Source: Amblyornis subalaris (lineage: Eukaryota > Chordata > Aves > Passeriformes > Ptilonorhynchidae). From it: a stretch of 64,000 nucleotides of DNA. The notes under the pieces were generated by a model. That model made no database searches. It saw only the letters and a list, made by a program, of their open reading frames with translations, and was not told the origin of the DNA. The position numbers and the translations under genes were made by a program. Location of the stretch: positions 4,798,663 to 4,862,662 of the forward strand of contig JACAXG010000012.1 of assembly GCA_018881555.1 (NCBI GenBank), in the 5' to 3' direction. The stretch's first letter is position 1. Each line of letters opens with the position of its first letter. Of this stretch, positions 60,801-62,328 are shown one piece after another.

Positions 60801-62328
60801 TCCCCTCTAGCTGAAGGAGCTACTCAGATTAGAAAGTACTGACCTTGACACCCGGACGAGAAATTTCACATTCAAACCGAGCAGATTCTTTTTCTTTAAC
60901 CTCAAGGTCAGTCAGGGGTTTCAGGAACTCGACACGAATAGCTGTAAAATAATAGAAAATTTTTAGCAGGGGAAGATCTATGCTAGAGAAGAAAAAATTG
61001 CCCACATTGATATGACTGTCAGTCATAGACACTAGTACATTGCTTTTATAGACATTTTGTAGAAAACTGCAAATTACTTACGCTCCACATTGAGAAAACA
61101 TGATGTCTTAAAATCCTTAGCATTACAGGAATATGTTTTTGCATCATCCAGTGTGCAGCCGCGGATGATAAGTTTTCTGACCCTGCCATCAGAAATTATA
61201 TCATACTTCTTTGATTTGTGGATTTCTTCTCCGTTTTTGAACCATTTAACTTTTGCATTTTCCCTGGAAACTTCACATTCCAGTACTGCAGTGGCCTCCT
61301 CTTCAACAGTCTGGTCCTCAAGTGGTTTAGTAAATTCAACTGGGGGTTCTAAAAGAAACAGATACATTTTTGATAGAAAAGATCTAAATTATAGCCAGTC
61401 TTCTGCTTGCACAGAACCATCCCACGCNGGTTTACTTATTTTCCTTGACTGAATAATCAAAAAGGCTCTTAGATGACCCTACTGAAGGTTTCTTTTTTTA
61501 TTTTTAATGCACAGACATGTTCTGTTAATTCAGTCAACTTCCTCATTTTCAGCCTATGGTAAAATTAGACCAAATGATGTCCTTGTCCATGGGGTTTTAA
61601 CTTACAAGTCATCACAAACCTTGCAGCTCAGTTTCTTTAGCTGAAACAATCCAAGTGATCTCAGTGACTCTAAAGTTATACTCCGAACTTAAAGAATGTT
61701 TGGGTTTTTTTTCAATGTTTTCTTGAATTACTGGATTAGTGTGTGCAGTTCTTTTATTTCTTAATGATAAACAGCTTGCAAGCAGTACAAGTGGGTATAC
61801 AGACAATGTTACGTCCCTTGACTGATGGTGCAGTTATACTCTCATAGGTTTCTGGATATTGAAAAGAACTGAAAAAGCCACCGGGAGCCATAAAGGCTGG
61901 CATTTGTGGGTCCTCTTGAGGCCAACTGAATTTTCAAGTCTGCAGTAAAGCCCTGAAGTCCTAATGAACTGGTTCATCTCCCACATCTGACACATTTCCA
62001 GTATTTTCCCTTGTTCAGCTTCTCAGTGAAGCATACAGAGTTAAAGTAGGTGGCTTTTTTAATCAGGAAAGTTATCTGCCAGTTCAATAATGTATATATG
62101 ATCCTACTTATTTGATATATGGTGTATATCAGCATCCTACTCCAGGGTGAATCATGAATGGACCGTTAGTACTGATTTTGGTTCAACTAAAATGACTGAC
62201 TTACCTTTCACAAAAAGATTTGCTTGAGTTCTGAAATCTTTTGCTGTCAGTGATACCTCTCCCGCATCTGTTAACTTGACGTCTCTAAGAATAAGTGTGT
62301 GAACTCTCCCTTCAGAGCGTGTCACAAC
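1..62328 (-). CDS. TTN: titin (connectin), internal part: distal I-band to A-band C-zone; 87 spliced exons, both ends open
   Basis: Giant sarcomeric scaffold of striated muscle that links Z-disc to M-line, acts as a molecular spring in the I-band and as a ruler-like partner of the thick filament in the A-band. Seen here: 87 exons on the minus strand with AG acceptors and GT donors, all joining in frame, giving about 14,200 codons and about 145 Ig/Fn3 domains. Fn3 domains show the LSW, DGG and Y.FRV.A.N..G.G.P signatures; Ig domains show the paired W and D.G.Y signatures. Domain order (tandem Ig, mixed junction, six 7-domain repeats, then 11-domain repeats) is that of titin and of no other known gene. 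Nearly all whole-domain exons are phase 1 at both ends and multiples of three. No initiator, stop, kinase domain or PEVK segment lies in the window. Myomesin and obscurin share domain types but lack this order and length. Confidence 0.98.
217..543 (-). other. TTN: intron, 327 bp
   Basis: AT-rich intron between the giant exon and the C8 exon at the window edge. Nothing recognisable beyond the splice signals. Confidence 0.85.
544..17649 (-). CDS. TTN: TTN giant exon, 17,106 bp, 58 domains (end of C2, C3-C7, start of C8)
   Basis: One uninterrupted reading frame of 5,702 codons, bounded by a ttttcAG acceptor and an ACAG/GTATGT donor, phase 1 at both ends. In order it holds one Fn3 (last of C2), five complete 11-domain super-repeats, then an Ig and an Fn3 of C8. 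The length equals the 17,106 bp I recall for the largest human TTN exon. In known titin this part is C-zone A-band and binds myosin and myosin-binding protein C. Eight single N bases lie inside (3242, 4109, 4805, 8974, 13004, 14974, 15528, 17455). The one at 3242 is in a GCN codon and is Ala whatever the base. No frameshift or stop was seen. Confidence 0.97.
1118..4354 (-). repeat. TTN: C-zone super-repeat C7 (3,237 bp)
   Basis: Starts at the Ig [13 protein letters not shown] and ends before [12 protein letters not shown]. It is the shortest of the five intronless units, 9-15 bp below the others. The third Ig, [13 protein letters not shown], replaces the DPKYKD of the neighbours. Confidence 0.9.
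4355..7603 (-). repeat. TTN: C-zone super-repeat C6 (3,249 bp)
   Basis: Starts at the Ig [13 protein letters not shown] and ends before [13 protein letters not shown]. Its first Ig diverges around [16 protein letters not shown] compared with the sister units. The third Ig opens [13 protein letters not shown]. Confidence 0.9.
7604..10849 (-). repeat. TTN: C-zone super-repeat C5 (3,246 bp)
   Basis: Starts at the Ig [13 protein letters not shown] and ends before [13 protein letters not shown]. It has the same length as C4 to the base. The third Ig, [13 protein letters not shown], is nearly the same as its C4 counterpart. Confidence 0.9.
10850..14095 (-). repeat. TTN: C-zone super-repeat C4 (3,246 bp)
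   Basis: Starts at the Ig [13 protein letters not shown] and ends before [13 protein letters not shown]. Eleven domains in the C-zone order with no intron. The second Ig opens IPPAFKLLF and the third opens [13 protein letters not shown]. Confidence 0.9.
14096..17347 (-). repeat. TTN: C-zone super-repeat C3 (11 domains, 3,252 bp)
   Basis: Opens with the Ig [13 protein letters not shown] and ends before the next Ig, [13 protein letters not shown]. Order: Ig-Fn3-Fn3-Ig-Fn3-Fn3-Fn3-Ig-Fn3-Fn3-Fn3. The numbering assumes that the first 11-domain unit after the D-zone is C1. In the family the first Ig of the 11-domain unit is the reported myosin-binding protein C contact. Confidence 0.9.
17766..18068 (-). 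CDS. TTN: TTN exon, C2 Fn3 (tenth domain)
   Basis: Fn3 opening [17 protein letters not shown], core [11 protein letters not shown], closing VLCKDVA. The donor is the less usual GTCAGT. The phase 1 junction gives Tyr, so the join reads KDVA-Y-PPGPP, close to the human AAYPPGPP join that I recall. Confidence 0.92.
18160..18747 (-). CDS. TTN: TTN exon, C2 Ig + Fn3 fused in one 588 bp exon
   Basis: Third Ig of C2, (E)[19 protein letters not shown], followed without an intron by the Fn3 [15 protein letters not shown]. Closes VKMVDRFG. Two domains share an exon here, whereas most C1 and C2 domains have their own. Confidence 0.93.
18866..19162 (-). CDS. TTN: TTN exon, C2 Fn3 (seventh domain)
   Basis: Opens [17 protein letters not shown], core [13 protein letters not shown], closes TIICKDEY. 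Donor GTATGT. Confidence 0.92.
19247..19444 (-). CDS. TTN: TTN exon, second part of a split C2 Fn3
   Basis: Starts with the Tyr of [15 protein letters not shown] and ends VVALDPI. It joins the 105 bp exon upstream at phase 1; together they make a 303 bp Fn3. Confidence 0.92.
19445..19954 (-). other. TTN: intron, 510 bp, splitting an Fn3
   Basis: Separates the two halves of one Fn3. It holds an AATC tetranucleotide run and no other recognisable feature. Confidence 0.85.
19804..19857. repeat. AATC tetranucleotide microsatellite, imperfect
   Basis: Repeated aatc units broken by ttaatcagtgtatca, then about five clean units. It lies inside the intron that splits the C2 Fn3. Confidence 0.85.
19955..20059 (-). 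CDS. TTN: TTN exon, first part of a split C2 Fn3 (105 bp)
   Basis: Opens [16 protein letters not shown], core [16 protein letters not shown]. The usual DGGS is TGGS here, as I recall it in human. Ends phase 1 at the Gly before YHIE. Confidence 0.92.
20153..20743 (-). CDS. TTN: TTN exon, C2 Ig + Fn3 fused in one 591 bp exon
   Basis: Second Ig of C2, [20 protein letters not shown], then the Fn3 [17 protein letters not shown], closing VIAKHPF. The second two-domain exon of this super-repeat. Confidence 0.93.
20910..21197 (-). CDS. TTN: TTN exon, C2 Fn3 (third domain)
   Basis: Opens [17 protein letters not shown], core [13 protein letters not shown], closes IVARDDV. At 288 bp it is short for an Fn3; the C-C' loop ([11 protein letters not shown]) is reduced. 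Confidence 0.92.
21293..21583 (-). CDS. TTN: TTN exon, C2 Fn3 (second domain)
   Basis: Opens [17 protein letters not shown], core [13 protein letters not shown], closes RDAVKAS. Donor GTAGGA. Confidence 0.92.
21687..21974 (-). CDS. TTN: TTN exon, C2 first Ig
   Basis: Ig opening (I)[19 protein letters not shown], with [14 protein letters not shown] near the end and closing VVKVL. It carries the ELDAELRK motif that marks the first Ig of every C-zone unit. Confidence 0.93.
21975..22737 (-). other. TTN: intron, 763 bp
   Basis: AT-rich intron before the C2 first Ig. No repeat or coding signal recognised. Confidence 0.8.
22738..23043 (-). CDS. TTN: TTN exon, C1 last Fn3
   Basis: Opens (Y)[16 protein letters not shown], core [13 protein letters not shown], closes TAKDIL. 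Donor A/GTATGT at phase 1. Confidence 0.92.
23137..23439 (-). CDS. TTN: TTN exon, C1 tenth domain (Fn3)
   Basis: Opens [17 protein letters not shown], core [13 protein letters not shown], closes YARDPQ. The junction codon is TAT (Tyr). Confidence 0.92.
23529..23825 (-). CDS. TTN: TTN exon, C1 ninth domain (Fn3)
   Basis: Opens [17 protein letters not shown], core [13 protein letters not shown], closes VAKNPY. Confidence 0.92.
23923..24210 (-). CDS. TTN: TTN exon, C1 third Ig
   Basis: Ig opening [20 protein letters not shown], with [17 protein letters not shown] near the C-terminal end. Confidence 0.92.
24336..24635 (-). CDS. TTN: TTN exon, C1 seventh domain (Fn3)
   Basis: Opens [17 protein letters not shown], core [13 protein letters not shown], closes PVTIHPEN. 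The FRV strand is FRAIAKTA rather than the usual FRV.A.N. Confidence 0.92.
24866..25168 (-). CDS. TTN: TTN exon, C1 sixth domain (Fn3)
   Basis: Opens [17 protein letters not shown], core [13 protein letters not shown], closes VTARAPV. N at 24888 falls in a TTN codon (Phe or Leu). Confidence 0.92.
25267..25566 (-). CDS. TTN: TTN exon, C1 fifth domain (Fn3)
   Basis: Opens [18 protein letters not shown], core [13 protein letters not shown], closes IARFPF. Donor GTATGC. Confidence 0.92.
25682..25957 (-). CDS. TTN: TTN exon, C1 second Ig
   Basis: Ig opening (I)[17 protein letters not shown], with [14 protein letters not shown] near the end. At 276 bp it is one of the shortest A-band Ig exons. 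Confidence 0.92.
25958..27403 (-). other. TTN: intron, 1,446 bp
   Basis: The largest complete intron of the window. It holds a candidate LTR remnant around 26560-26850. No titin exon was found in it; the flanking exons join in frame. Confidence 0.85.
26560..26850 (+). mobile_element. possible endogenous-retrovirus LTR remnant
   Basis: Less AT-rich than its surroundings. It has an attggacaattaac segment, a ggggtccatcttgg segment, then a polyadenylation-like aataaa near 26790 followed by a T-rich tail. This layout resembles promoter, body and poly(A) signal of an avian LTR on the plus strand. No terminal repeats, target duplication or retroviral genes were found. Ends are approximate and the call is tentative. 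Confidence 0.35.
27404..27706 (-). CDS. TTN: TTN exon, C1 third domain (Fn3)
   Basis: Opens [17 protein letters not shown], core [13 protein letters not shown], closes FEIKEQL. Confidence 0.92.
27707..28035 (-). other. TTN: intron, 329 bp
   Basis: AT-rich intron; no feature seen besides the splice signals. Confidence 0.8.
28036..28335 (-). CDS. TTN: TTN exon, C1 second domain (Fn3)
   Basis: Opens [18 protein letters not shown], core [13 protein letters not shown], closes LASDPL. Confidence 0.92.
28543..28827 (-). CDS. TTN: TTN exon, C1 first Ig
   Basis: Ig opening [20 protein letters not shown], with [12 protein letters not shown] and [13 protein letters not shown]. It is the first ELDAxxRK-type Ig and so marks the change from 7-domain to 11-domain units. 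Confidence 0.93.
28941..29261 (-). CDS. TTN: TTN exon, D6 last Fn3 (321 bp)
   Basis: Opens [18 protein letters not shown], core [13 protein letters not shown]. It is longer than its neighbours because of an acidic loop, [16 protein letters not shown]. Closes SPKEIL. Confidence 0.92.
28941..31136 (-). repeat. TTN: D-zone super-repeat D6
   Basis: Seven domains, Ig(SPPEISL)-Fn3-Fn3-Ig(QKPVLDL)-Fn3-Fn3-Fn3. Six lie in the 2,967 bp exon and the last in its own exon. Confidence 0.88.
29363..32329 (-). CDS. TTN: TTN large exon, 2,967 bp, ten domains (D5 end and D6)
   Basis: Ten domains without an intron: Ig([14 protein letters not shown])-Fn3-Fn3-Fn3-Ig([13 protein letters not shown])-Fn3-Fn3-Ig([11 protein letters not shown])-Fn3-Fn3. 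It covers the last four domains of D5 and six of the seven of D6. 989 codons, phase 1 at both ends, donor GTAAAA. It is the second-largest exon of the window, flanked by single-domain exons on both sides. Confidence 0.95.
32426..32719 (-). CDS. TTN: TTN exon, D5 third domain (Fn3)
   Basis: Opens (H)[17 protein letters not shown], core [13 protein letters not shown], closes IECQEKL. The junction codon is CAT (His), and the donor is GTAATC. Confidence 0.92.
32862..33161 (-). CDS. TTN: TTN exon, D5 second domain (Fn3)
   Basis: Opens [18 protein letters not shown], core [13 protein letters not shown], closes KAIDPL. Confidence 0.92.
33378..33659 (-). CDS. TTN: TTN exon, D5 first Ig
   Basis: Ig opening [20 protein letters not shown], with [16 protein letters not shown] near the end. 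Donor GTAATC. Confidence 0.92.
33744..34052 (-). CDS. TTN: TTN exon, D4 last Fn3
   Basis: Opens [18 protein letters not shown], core [17 protein letters not shown], closes VEVKDRL. DGNG replaces the almost invariant DGGS loop. Confidence 0.92.
34171..34473 (-). CDS. TTN: TTN exon, D4 sixth domain (Fn3)
   Basis: Opens [17 protein letters not shown], core [12 protein letters not shown], closes FARDPI. The loop before DGG is one residue shorter than usual. Confidence 0.92.
34563..34862 (-). CDS. TTN: TTN exon, D4 fifth domain (Fn3)
   Basis: Opens [18 protein letters not shown], core [13 protein letters not shown], closes KAKDRF. N at 34676 makes one codon ANA; Lys is likely by similarity. Confidence 0.92.
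34863..35317 (-). other. TTN: intron, 455 bp
   Basis: AT-rich; no recognisable element. Confidence 0.8.
35318..35599 (-). CDS. TTN: TTN exon, D4 second Ig
   Basis: Ig opening [20 protein letters not shown], with [20 protein letters not shown] near the end. Confidence 0.92.
35718..36020 (-). CDS. TTN: TTN exon, D4 third domain (Fn3)
   Basis: Opens [17 protein letters not shown], core [13 protein letters not shown], closes TCKDEI. The loop is NGGS instead of DGGS. Confidence 0.92.
36126..36428 (-). CDS. TTN: TTN exon, D4 second domain (Fn3)
   Basis: Opens [18 protein letters not shown], core [13 protein letters not shown], closes LIRDPI. Confidence 0.92.
36520..36801 (-). CDS. TTN: TTN exon, D4 first Ig
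   Basis: Ig opening [20 protein letters not shown], with [18 protein letters not shown] near the end. Confidence 0.92.
36891..37041 (-). CDS. TTN: TTN exon, second half of D3 last Fn3
   Basis: Starts in phase 0 with [19 protein letters not shown], ends IEMKDRI. It joins the 149 bp exon to make a 300 bp Fn3. Donor GTATTT is weak. Confidence 0.9.
37042..37874 (-). other. TTN: intron, 833 bp, splitting an Fn3
   Basis: AT-rich intron inside the last Fn3 of D3; no other feature found. Confidence 0.82.
37875..38023 (-). CDS. TTN: TTN exon, first half of D3 last Fn3
   Basis: Opens [17 protein letters not shown], core [17 protein letters not shown], ends [10 protein letters not shown] at a phase 0 donor GTAGGT. 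Confidence 0.92.
38114..38428 (-). CDS. TTN: TTN exon, D3 sixth domain (Fn3)
   Basis: Opens [17 protein letters not shown], core [13 protein letters not shown]. Longer than usual (315 bp) because of the segment [14 protein letters not shown]. Closes LARDPI. Confidence 0.92.
38429..39122 (-). other. TTN: intron, 694 bp
   Basis: No repeat or coding signal recognised. Its left part has a C/T-rich stretch with no clear meaning. Confidence 0.8.
39123..39422 (-). CDS. TTN: TTN exon, D3 fifth domain (Fn3)
   Basis: Opens [18 protein letters not shown], core [13 protein letters not shown], closes TARNLF. Confidence 0.92.
39515..39811 (-). CDS. TTN: TTN exon, D3 second Ig
   Basis: Ig opening [17 protein letters not shown], with a Lys/Asp/Pro-rich loop ([12 protein letters not shown]) after the first core Trp and [15 protein letters not shown] near the end. 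Confidence 0.92.
39896..40213 (-). CDS. TTN: TTN exon, D3 third domain (Fn3), 318 bp
   Basis: Opens [17 protein letters not shown], core [13 protein letters not shown]. Extended C-C' loop [17 protein letters not shown]. Closes VVKDQT; the junction codon is Cys. Confidence 0.92.
40301..40600 (-). CDS. TTN: TTN exon, D3 second domain (Fn3)
   Basis: Opens [18 protein letters not shown], core [13 protein letters not shown], closes TARDPI. Confidence 0.92.
40701..40830 (-). CDS. TTN: TTN exon, third part of D3 first Ig
   Basis: 130 bp, phase 0 start. Reads [17 protein letters not shown] then [15 protein letters not shown], closing VRVNVL. Confidence 0.9.
40930..40962 (-). CDS. TTN: TTN microexon, 33 bp, middle of D3 first Ig
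   Basis: Eleven codons, [11 protein letters not shown], phase 0 on both sides, acceptor ttatAG and donor GTAAAG. Its human counterpart, as I recall, reads DGVHDIPEDAQ. Removing it would keep the frame. Confidence 0.85.
41055..41203 (-). CDS. TTN: TTN exon, first part of D3 first Ig
   Basis: Opens [20 protein letters not shown], includes [17 protein letters not shown], ends TEAK at a phase 0 donor GTTAGT. The domain is spread over three exons (149, 33, 130 bp). Confidence 0.9.
41204..41616 (-). other. TTN: intron, 413 bp
   Basis: AT-rich; nothing recognised. Confidence 0.8.
41617..41925 (-). CDS. TTN: TTN exon, D2 last Fn3
   Basis: Opens [17 protein letters not shown], core [13 protein letters not shown], closes PVQDIL. 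Confidence 0.92.
41926..42412 (-). other. TTN: intron, 487 bp, strongly AT-rich
   Basis: Contains a self-complementary ttaattaattaat run near 42285-42302 and other A/T tracts. No coding signal. Confidence 0.8.
42413..42842 (-). CDS. TTN: TTN exon, second half of one D2 Fn3 plus a whole Fn3 (430 bp)
   Basis: Starts in phase 0 with [18 protein letters not shown], runs on through IKDPYG into the next Fn3 ([17 protein letters not shown], core [13 protein letters not shown]) and closes ALAADPI. DNGGS replaces DDGGS. An intron is absent between the two domains although one cuts the first of them. Confidence 0.92.
42843..43329 (-). other. TTN: intron, 487 bp, splitting an Fn3
   Basis: Lies between strands of one D2 Fn3. 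No repeat recognised. Its length equals that of the next intron downstream (41926-42412), but I see no sequence similarity. Confidence 0.8.
43330..43520 (-). CDS. TTN: TTN exon, first half of D2 fifth domain (Fn3)
   Basis: Opens [18 protein letters not shown], core [13 protein letters not shown], a Lys-rich segment [12 protein letters not shown], ends VERRFG at a phase 0 donor GTAATT. Confidence 0.92.
43612..43920 (-). CDS. TTN: TTN exon, D2 second Ig (309 bp)
   Basis: Ig opening [21 protein letters not shown]. Longer than usual for a titin Ig because of the loop [15 protein letters not shown]. Confidence 0.92.
44022..44321 (-). CDS. TTN: TTN exon, D2 third domain (Fn3)
   Basis: Opens [18 protein letters not shown], core [13 protein letters not shown], closes VVIQDDE. 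Donor GTATAT. Confidence 0.92.
44322..44717 (-). other. TTN: intron, 396 bp
   Basis: One N at 44422; nothing else recognised. Confidence 0.8.
44718..45011 (-). CDS. TTN: TTN exon, D2 second domain (Fn3)
   Basis: Opens [17 protein letters not shown], core [13 protein letters not shown], closes LAVDPL. Confidence 0.92.
45097..45381 (-). CDS. TTN: TTN exon, D2 first Ig
   Basis: Ig opening [20 protein letters not shown], with [17 protein letters not shown] near the end. Confidence 0.92.
45481..45777 (-). CDS. TTN: TTN exon, D1 last Fn3
   Basis: Opens [17 protein letters not shown], core [17 protein letters not shown], closes TVAEPK. YNGGG replaces DGGS. Its acceptor is fed by a (ttta)n microsatellite. 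Donor GTATTG. Confidence 0.92.
45780..45819. repeat. (taaa)n tetranucleotide microsatellite at a splice acceptor
   Basis: About ten taaa units on the plus strand. On the coding strand this is (ttta)n ending in tAG, directly before the D1 last Fn3 exon, so the array itself supplies the U-rich tract of the acceptor. Confidence 0.93.
45887..46186 (-). CDS. TTN: TTN exon, D1 sixth domain (Fn3)
   Basis: Opens [18 protein letters not shown], core [12 protein letters not shown], closes TAQDPI. One Gly of the DGGS loop is missing (DNGS). Confidence 0.92.
46187..46656 (-). other. TTN: intron, 470 bp
   Basis: AT-rich; nothing recognised. Confidence 0.8.
46657..46959 (-). CDS. TTN: TTN exon, D1 fifth domain (Fn3)
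   Basis: Opens [18 protein letters not shown], core [13 protein letters not shown], closes TAKDPF. Confidence 0.92.
47057..47428 (-). CDS. TTN: TTN exon, D1 second Ig with a long charged insert (372 bp)
   Basis: Ig opening [20 protein letters not shown] core [10 protein letters not shown], then an insert of about 30 residues with a basic part (HRKKKG) and an acidic part (EAEEEKP), before [10 protein letters not shown] and [13 protein letters not shown]. It is about 90 bp longer than a usual Ig exon. I recall a similar insert in human. Confidence 0.92.
47526..47828 (-). CDS. TTN: TTN exon, D1 third domain (Fn3)
   Basis: Opens [18 protein letters not shown], core [13 protein letters not shown], closes KAVDPI. 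Confidence 0.92.
47933..48232 (-). CDS. TTN: TTN exon, D1 second domain (Fn3)
   Basis: Opens [18 protein letters not shown], core [13 protein letters not shown], closes IIAEDPK. The junction codon is CAG (Gln). Confidence 0.92.
48233..48671 (-). other. TTN: intron, 439 bp
   Basis: Has a short direct repeat acacagtgtca near 48348-48365; otherwise unremarkable. Confidence 0.8.
48672..48950 (-). CDS. TTN: TTN exon, D1 first Ig
   Basis: Ig opening [18 protein letters not shown], with [17 protein letters not shown] near the end. It is the first domain of the D-zone as I assign it. Donor GTAATT. Confidence 0.92.
49057..49362 (-). CDS. TTN: TTN exon, junction Fn3 immediately before D1
   Basis: Opens [17 protein letters not shown], core [13 protein letters not shown], closes VVAKDPD. 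NGGS replaces DGGS. Confidence 0.92.
49465..49661 (-). CDS. TTN: TTN exon, second part of a split junction Fn3
   Basis: Reads [17 protein letters not shown], closes IHIEDPT. It takes one base to complete the Arg codon (phase 2 junction). Confidence 0.91.
49662..50751 (-). other. TTN: intron, 1,090 bp, splitting an Fn3
   Basis: Second-longest complete intron. Near 49893-49950 it has an imperfect direct duplication of tgaactgtgttct...ttttagag, offset by about 32 bp. No coding signal. Confidence 0.82.
50752..50857 (-). CDS. TTN: TTN exon, first part of a split junction Fn3 (106 bp)
   Basis: Opens [17 protein letters not shown], core [16 protein letters not shown]. Ends phase 2, inside the Arg codon before YVIE. 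Confidence 0.91.
50945..51244 (-). CDS. TTN: TTN exon, junction Fn3
   Basis: Opens [18 protein letters not shown], core [13 protein letters not shown], closes LAKDTF. Confidence 0.92.
51488..51787 (-). CDS. TTN: TTN exon, junction Fn3
   Basis: Opens [18 protein letters not shown], core [13 protein letters not shown], closes VLCKERL. Donor GTGAGT. Confidence 0.92.
51875..51990 (-). CDS. TTN: TTN exon, second half of a split junction Fn3
   Basis: Reads [18 protein letters not shown], closes LVKDPI. Phase 2 start. Donor GTATAA is weak. Confidence 0.9.
51991..52553 (-). other. TTN: intron, 563 bp, splitting an Fn3
   Basis: Contains a poly-A run near 52350; nothing else recognised. Confidence 0.8.
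52554..52740 (-). CDS. TTN: TTN exon, first half of a split junction Fn3
   Basis: Opens [18 protein letters not shown], core [13 protein letters not shown], ends VKDTTFK with the last Lys codon split (phase 2). Confidence 0.91.
52860..53156 (-). CDS. TTN: TTN exon, junction Fn3
   Basis: Opens [18 protein letters not shown], core [13 protein letters not shown], closes IIAKYSF. Donor GTTAGT. Confidence 0.92.
53250..53537 (-). CDS. TTN: TTN exon, junction Ig
   Basis: Ig opening [20 protein letters not shown], with [15 protein letters not shown] near the end. One of only two Igs in this junction stretch. Confidence 0.92.
53633..53754 (-). CDS. TTN: TTN exon, second half of a split junction Fn3
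   Basis: Reads [20 protein letters not shown], closes IQAIDAK. Phase 2 start; a poly-T stretch on the coding strand precedes the acceptor. Confidence 0.91.
53846..54023 (-). CDS. TTN: TTN exon, first half of a split junction Fn3
   Basis: Opens [17 protein letters not shown], core [13 protein letters not shown], ends EPVIET plus two bases of Lys. Confidence 0.91.
54150..54297 (-). CDS. TTN: TTN exon, second half of a split junction Fn3
   Basis: Phase 0 start, [18 protein letters not shown], then [16 protein letters not shown], closing MSTPA. Confidence 0.91.
54434..54585 (-). CDS. TTN: TTN exon, first half of a split junction Fn3
   Basis: Opens [17 protein letters not shown], core [13 protein letters not shown], ends VSRKIWSK at a phase 0 donor GTGAGT. 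Confidence 0.91.
54868..55152 (-). CDS. TTN: TTN exon, junction Ig
   Basis: Ig opening [19 protein letters not shown], core [11 protein letters not shown], with [16 protein letters not shown] near the end. Two Phe follow the core Trp. Confidence 0.92.
55153..55728 (-). other. TTN: intron, 576 bp
   Basis: The right part of the 55200-55320 stretch is less AT-rich and could be an old repeat, but I cannot name it. Confidence 0.78.
55729..55843 (-). CDS. TTN: TTN exon, second half of a split junction Fn3
   Basis: Phase 0 start, [20 protein letters not shown], closes TADDPF. N at 55751 is in a CCN codon and is Pro whatever the base. Confidence 0.91.
55926..56113 (-). CDS. TTN: TTN exon, first half of a split junction Fn3
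   Basis: Opens [17 protein letters not shown], core [13 protein letters not shown], ends LVPALTFK at a phase 0 donor GTACGA. Confidence 0.91.
56114..56459 (-). other. TTN: intron, 346 bp
   Basis: Nothing recognised. Confidence 0.8.
56460..56762 (-). CDS. TTN: TTN exon, junction Fn3
   Basis: Opens [18 protein letters not shown], core [13 protein letters not shown], closes KIMDPV. Confidence 0.92.
56885..57187 (-). CDS. TTN: TTN exon, first Fn3 after the distal I-band Igs
   Basis: Opens [18 protein letters not shown], core [13 protein letters not shown], closes AKSKF. It marks the start of the mixed junction stretch. Confidence 0.92.
57243..57335 (+). mobile_element. CR1-like LINE fragment
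   Basis: About 90 bp with gagaagaagagacc, then aggggagacctcaatatgat, ctacagcttccc and atgagggggaacagaggg. This matches the run near the 3' end of CR1 elements as I know them (ggggagacctca...tacaactt...gaggggga). Antisense to titin, in a 202 bp intron. No end or target duplication was resolved. Confidence 0.6.
57390..57659 (-). CDS. TTN: TTN exon, last distal I-band Ig
   Basis: Ig opening [20 protein letters not shown], core [10 protein letters not shown], with [17 protein letters not shown] near the end. Confidence 0.92.
57660..58303 (-). other. TTN: intron, 644 bp
   Basis: Short TA/TG-rich stretch near 57695-57715; N at 57983 and 58278. No coding signal. Confidence 0.8.
58304..58570 (-). 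CDS. TTN: TTN exon, distal I-band Ig
   Basis: Ig opening [19 protein letters not shown], core [10 protein letters not shown], with [14 protein letters not shown] near the end. Confidence 0.92.
58666..58790 (-). CDS. TTN: TTN exon, second half of a split I-band Ig
   Basis: Reads [20 protein letters not shown], with [11 protein letters not shown], closing RARLFVE. Phase 2 start. Confidence 0.91.
58893..59301 (-). CDS. TTN: TTN exon, one whole I-band Ig plus half of the next (409 bp)
   Basis: Whole Ig [19 protein letters not shown] with core [10 protein letters not shown], then without an intron the next Ig [19 protein letters not shown] with core [15 protein letters not shown], ending phase 2 before the Tyr. 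Confidence 0.92.
59393..59671 (-). CDS. TTN: TTN exon, distal I-band Ig
   Basis: Opens [18 protein letters not shown], core [11 protein letters not shown], with [15 protein letters not shown] near the end. Confidence 0.92.
59763..60029 (-). CDS. TTN: TTN exon, distal I-band Ig
   Basis: Opens [18 protein letters not shown], core [10 protein letters not shown], with [14 protein letters not shown] near the end. Confidence 0.92.
60181..60447 (-). CDS. TTN: TTN exon, distal I-band Ig
   Basis: Opens [18 protein letters not shown], core [14 protein letters not shown], with [14 protein letters not shown] near the end. Confidence 0.92.
60549..60717 (-). CDS. TTN: TTN exon, second part of a split I-band Ig
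   Basis: Phase 0 start, [20 protein letters not shown], with [16 protein letters not shown] near the end. Donor GTATAC. Confidence 0.91.
60844..60941 (-). CDS. TTN: TTN exon, first part of a split I-band Ig (98 bp)
   Basis: Opens [19 protein letters not shown], ends CEISRPGVK at a phase 0 donor GTCAGT, just before the core VKWF of the next exon. Confidence 0.91.
61082..61348 (-). CDS. TTN: TTN exon, distal I-band Ig
   Basis: Opens [19 protein letters not shown], core [17 protein letters not shown], with [16 protein letters not shown] near the end. Confidence 0.93.
61349..62204 (-). other. TTN: intron, 856 bp
   Basis: No exon needed between its flanks, which join in frame (VKEPPVEF). N at 61428. 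Confidence 0.82.
62205..62328 (-). CDS. TTN: TTN exon, second half of an I-band Ig (most 5' exon in the window)
   Basis: Phase 0 start, [18 protein letters not shown], then [19 protein letters not shown]. The first half of this Ig, with its core Trp, must lie 5' of the window. Confidence 0.91.

Noticed and set aside
61612..61806. Minus-strand frame ending [13 protein letters not shown], resembling the end of an Fn3
   Set aside because: It has no Fn3 start, no acceptor at a fitting place, and the flanking Ig exons already join in frame. An Fn3 would be out of place among I-band Igs. Probably chance.
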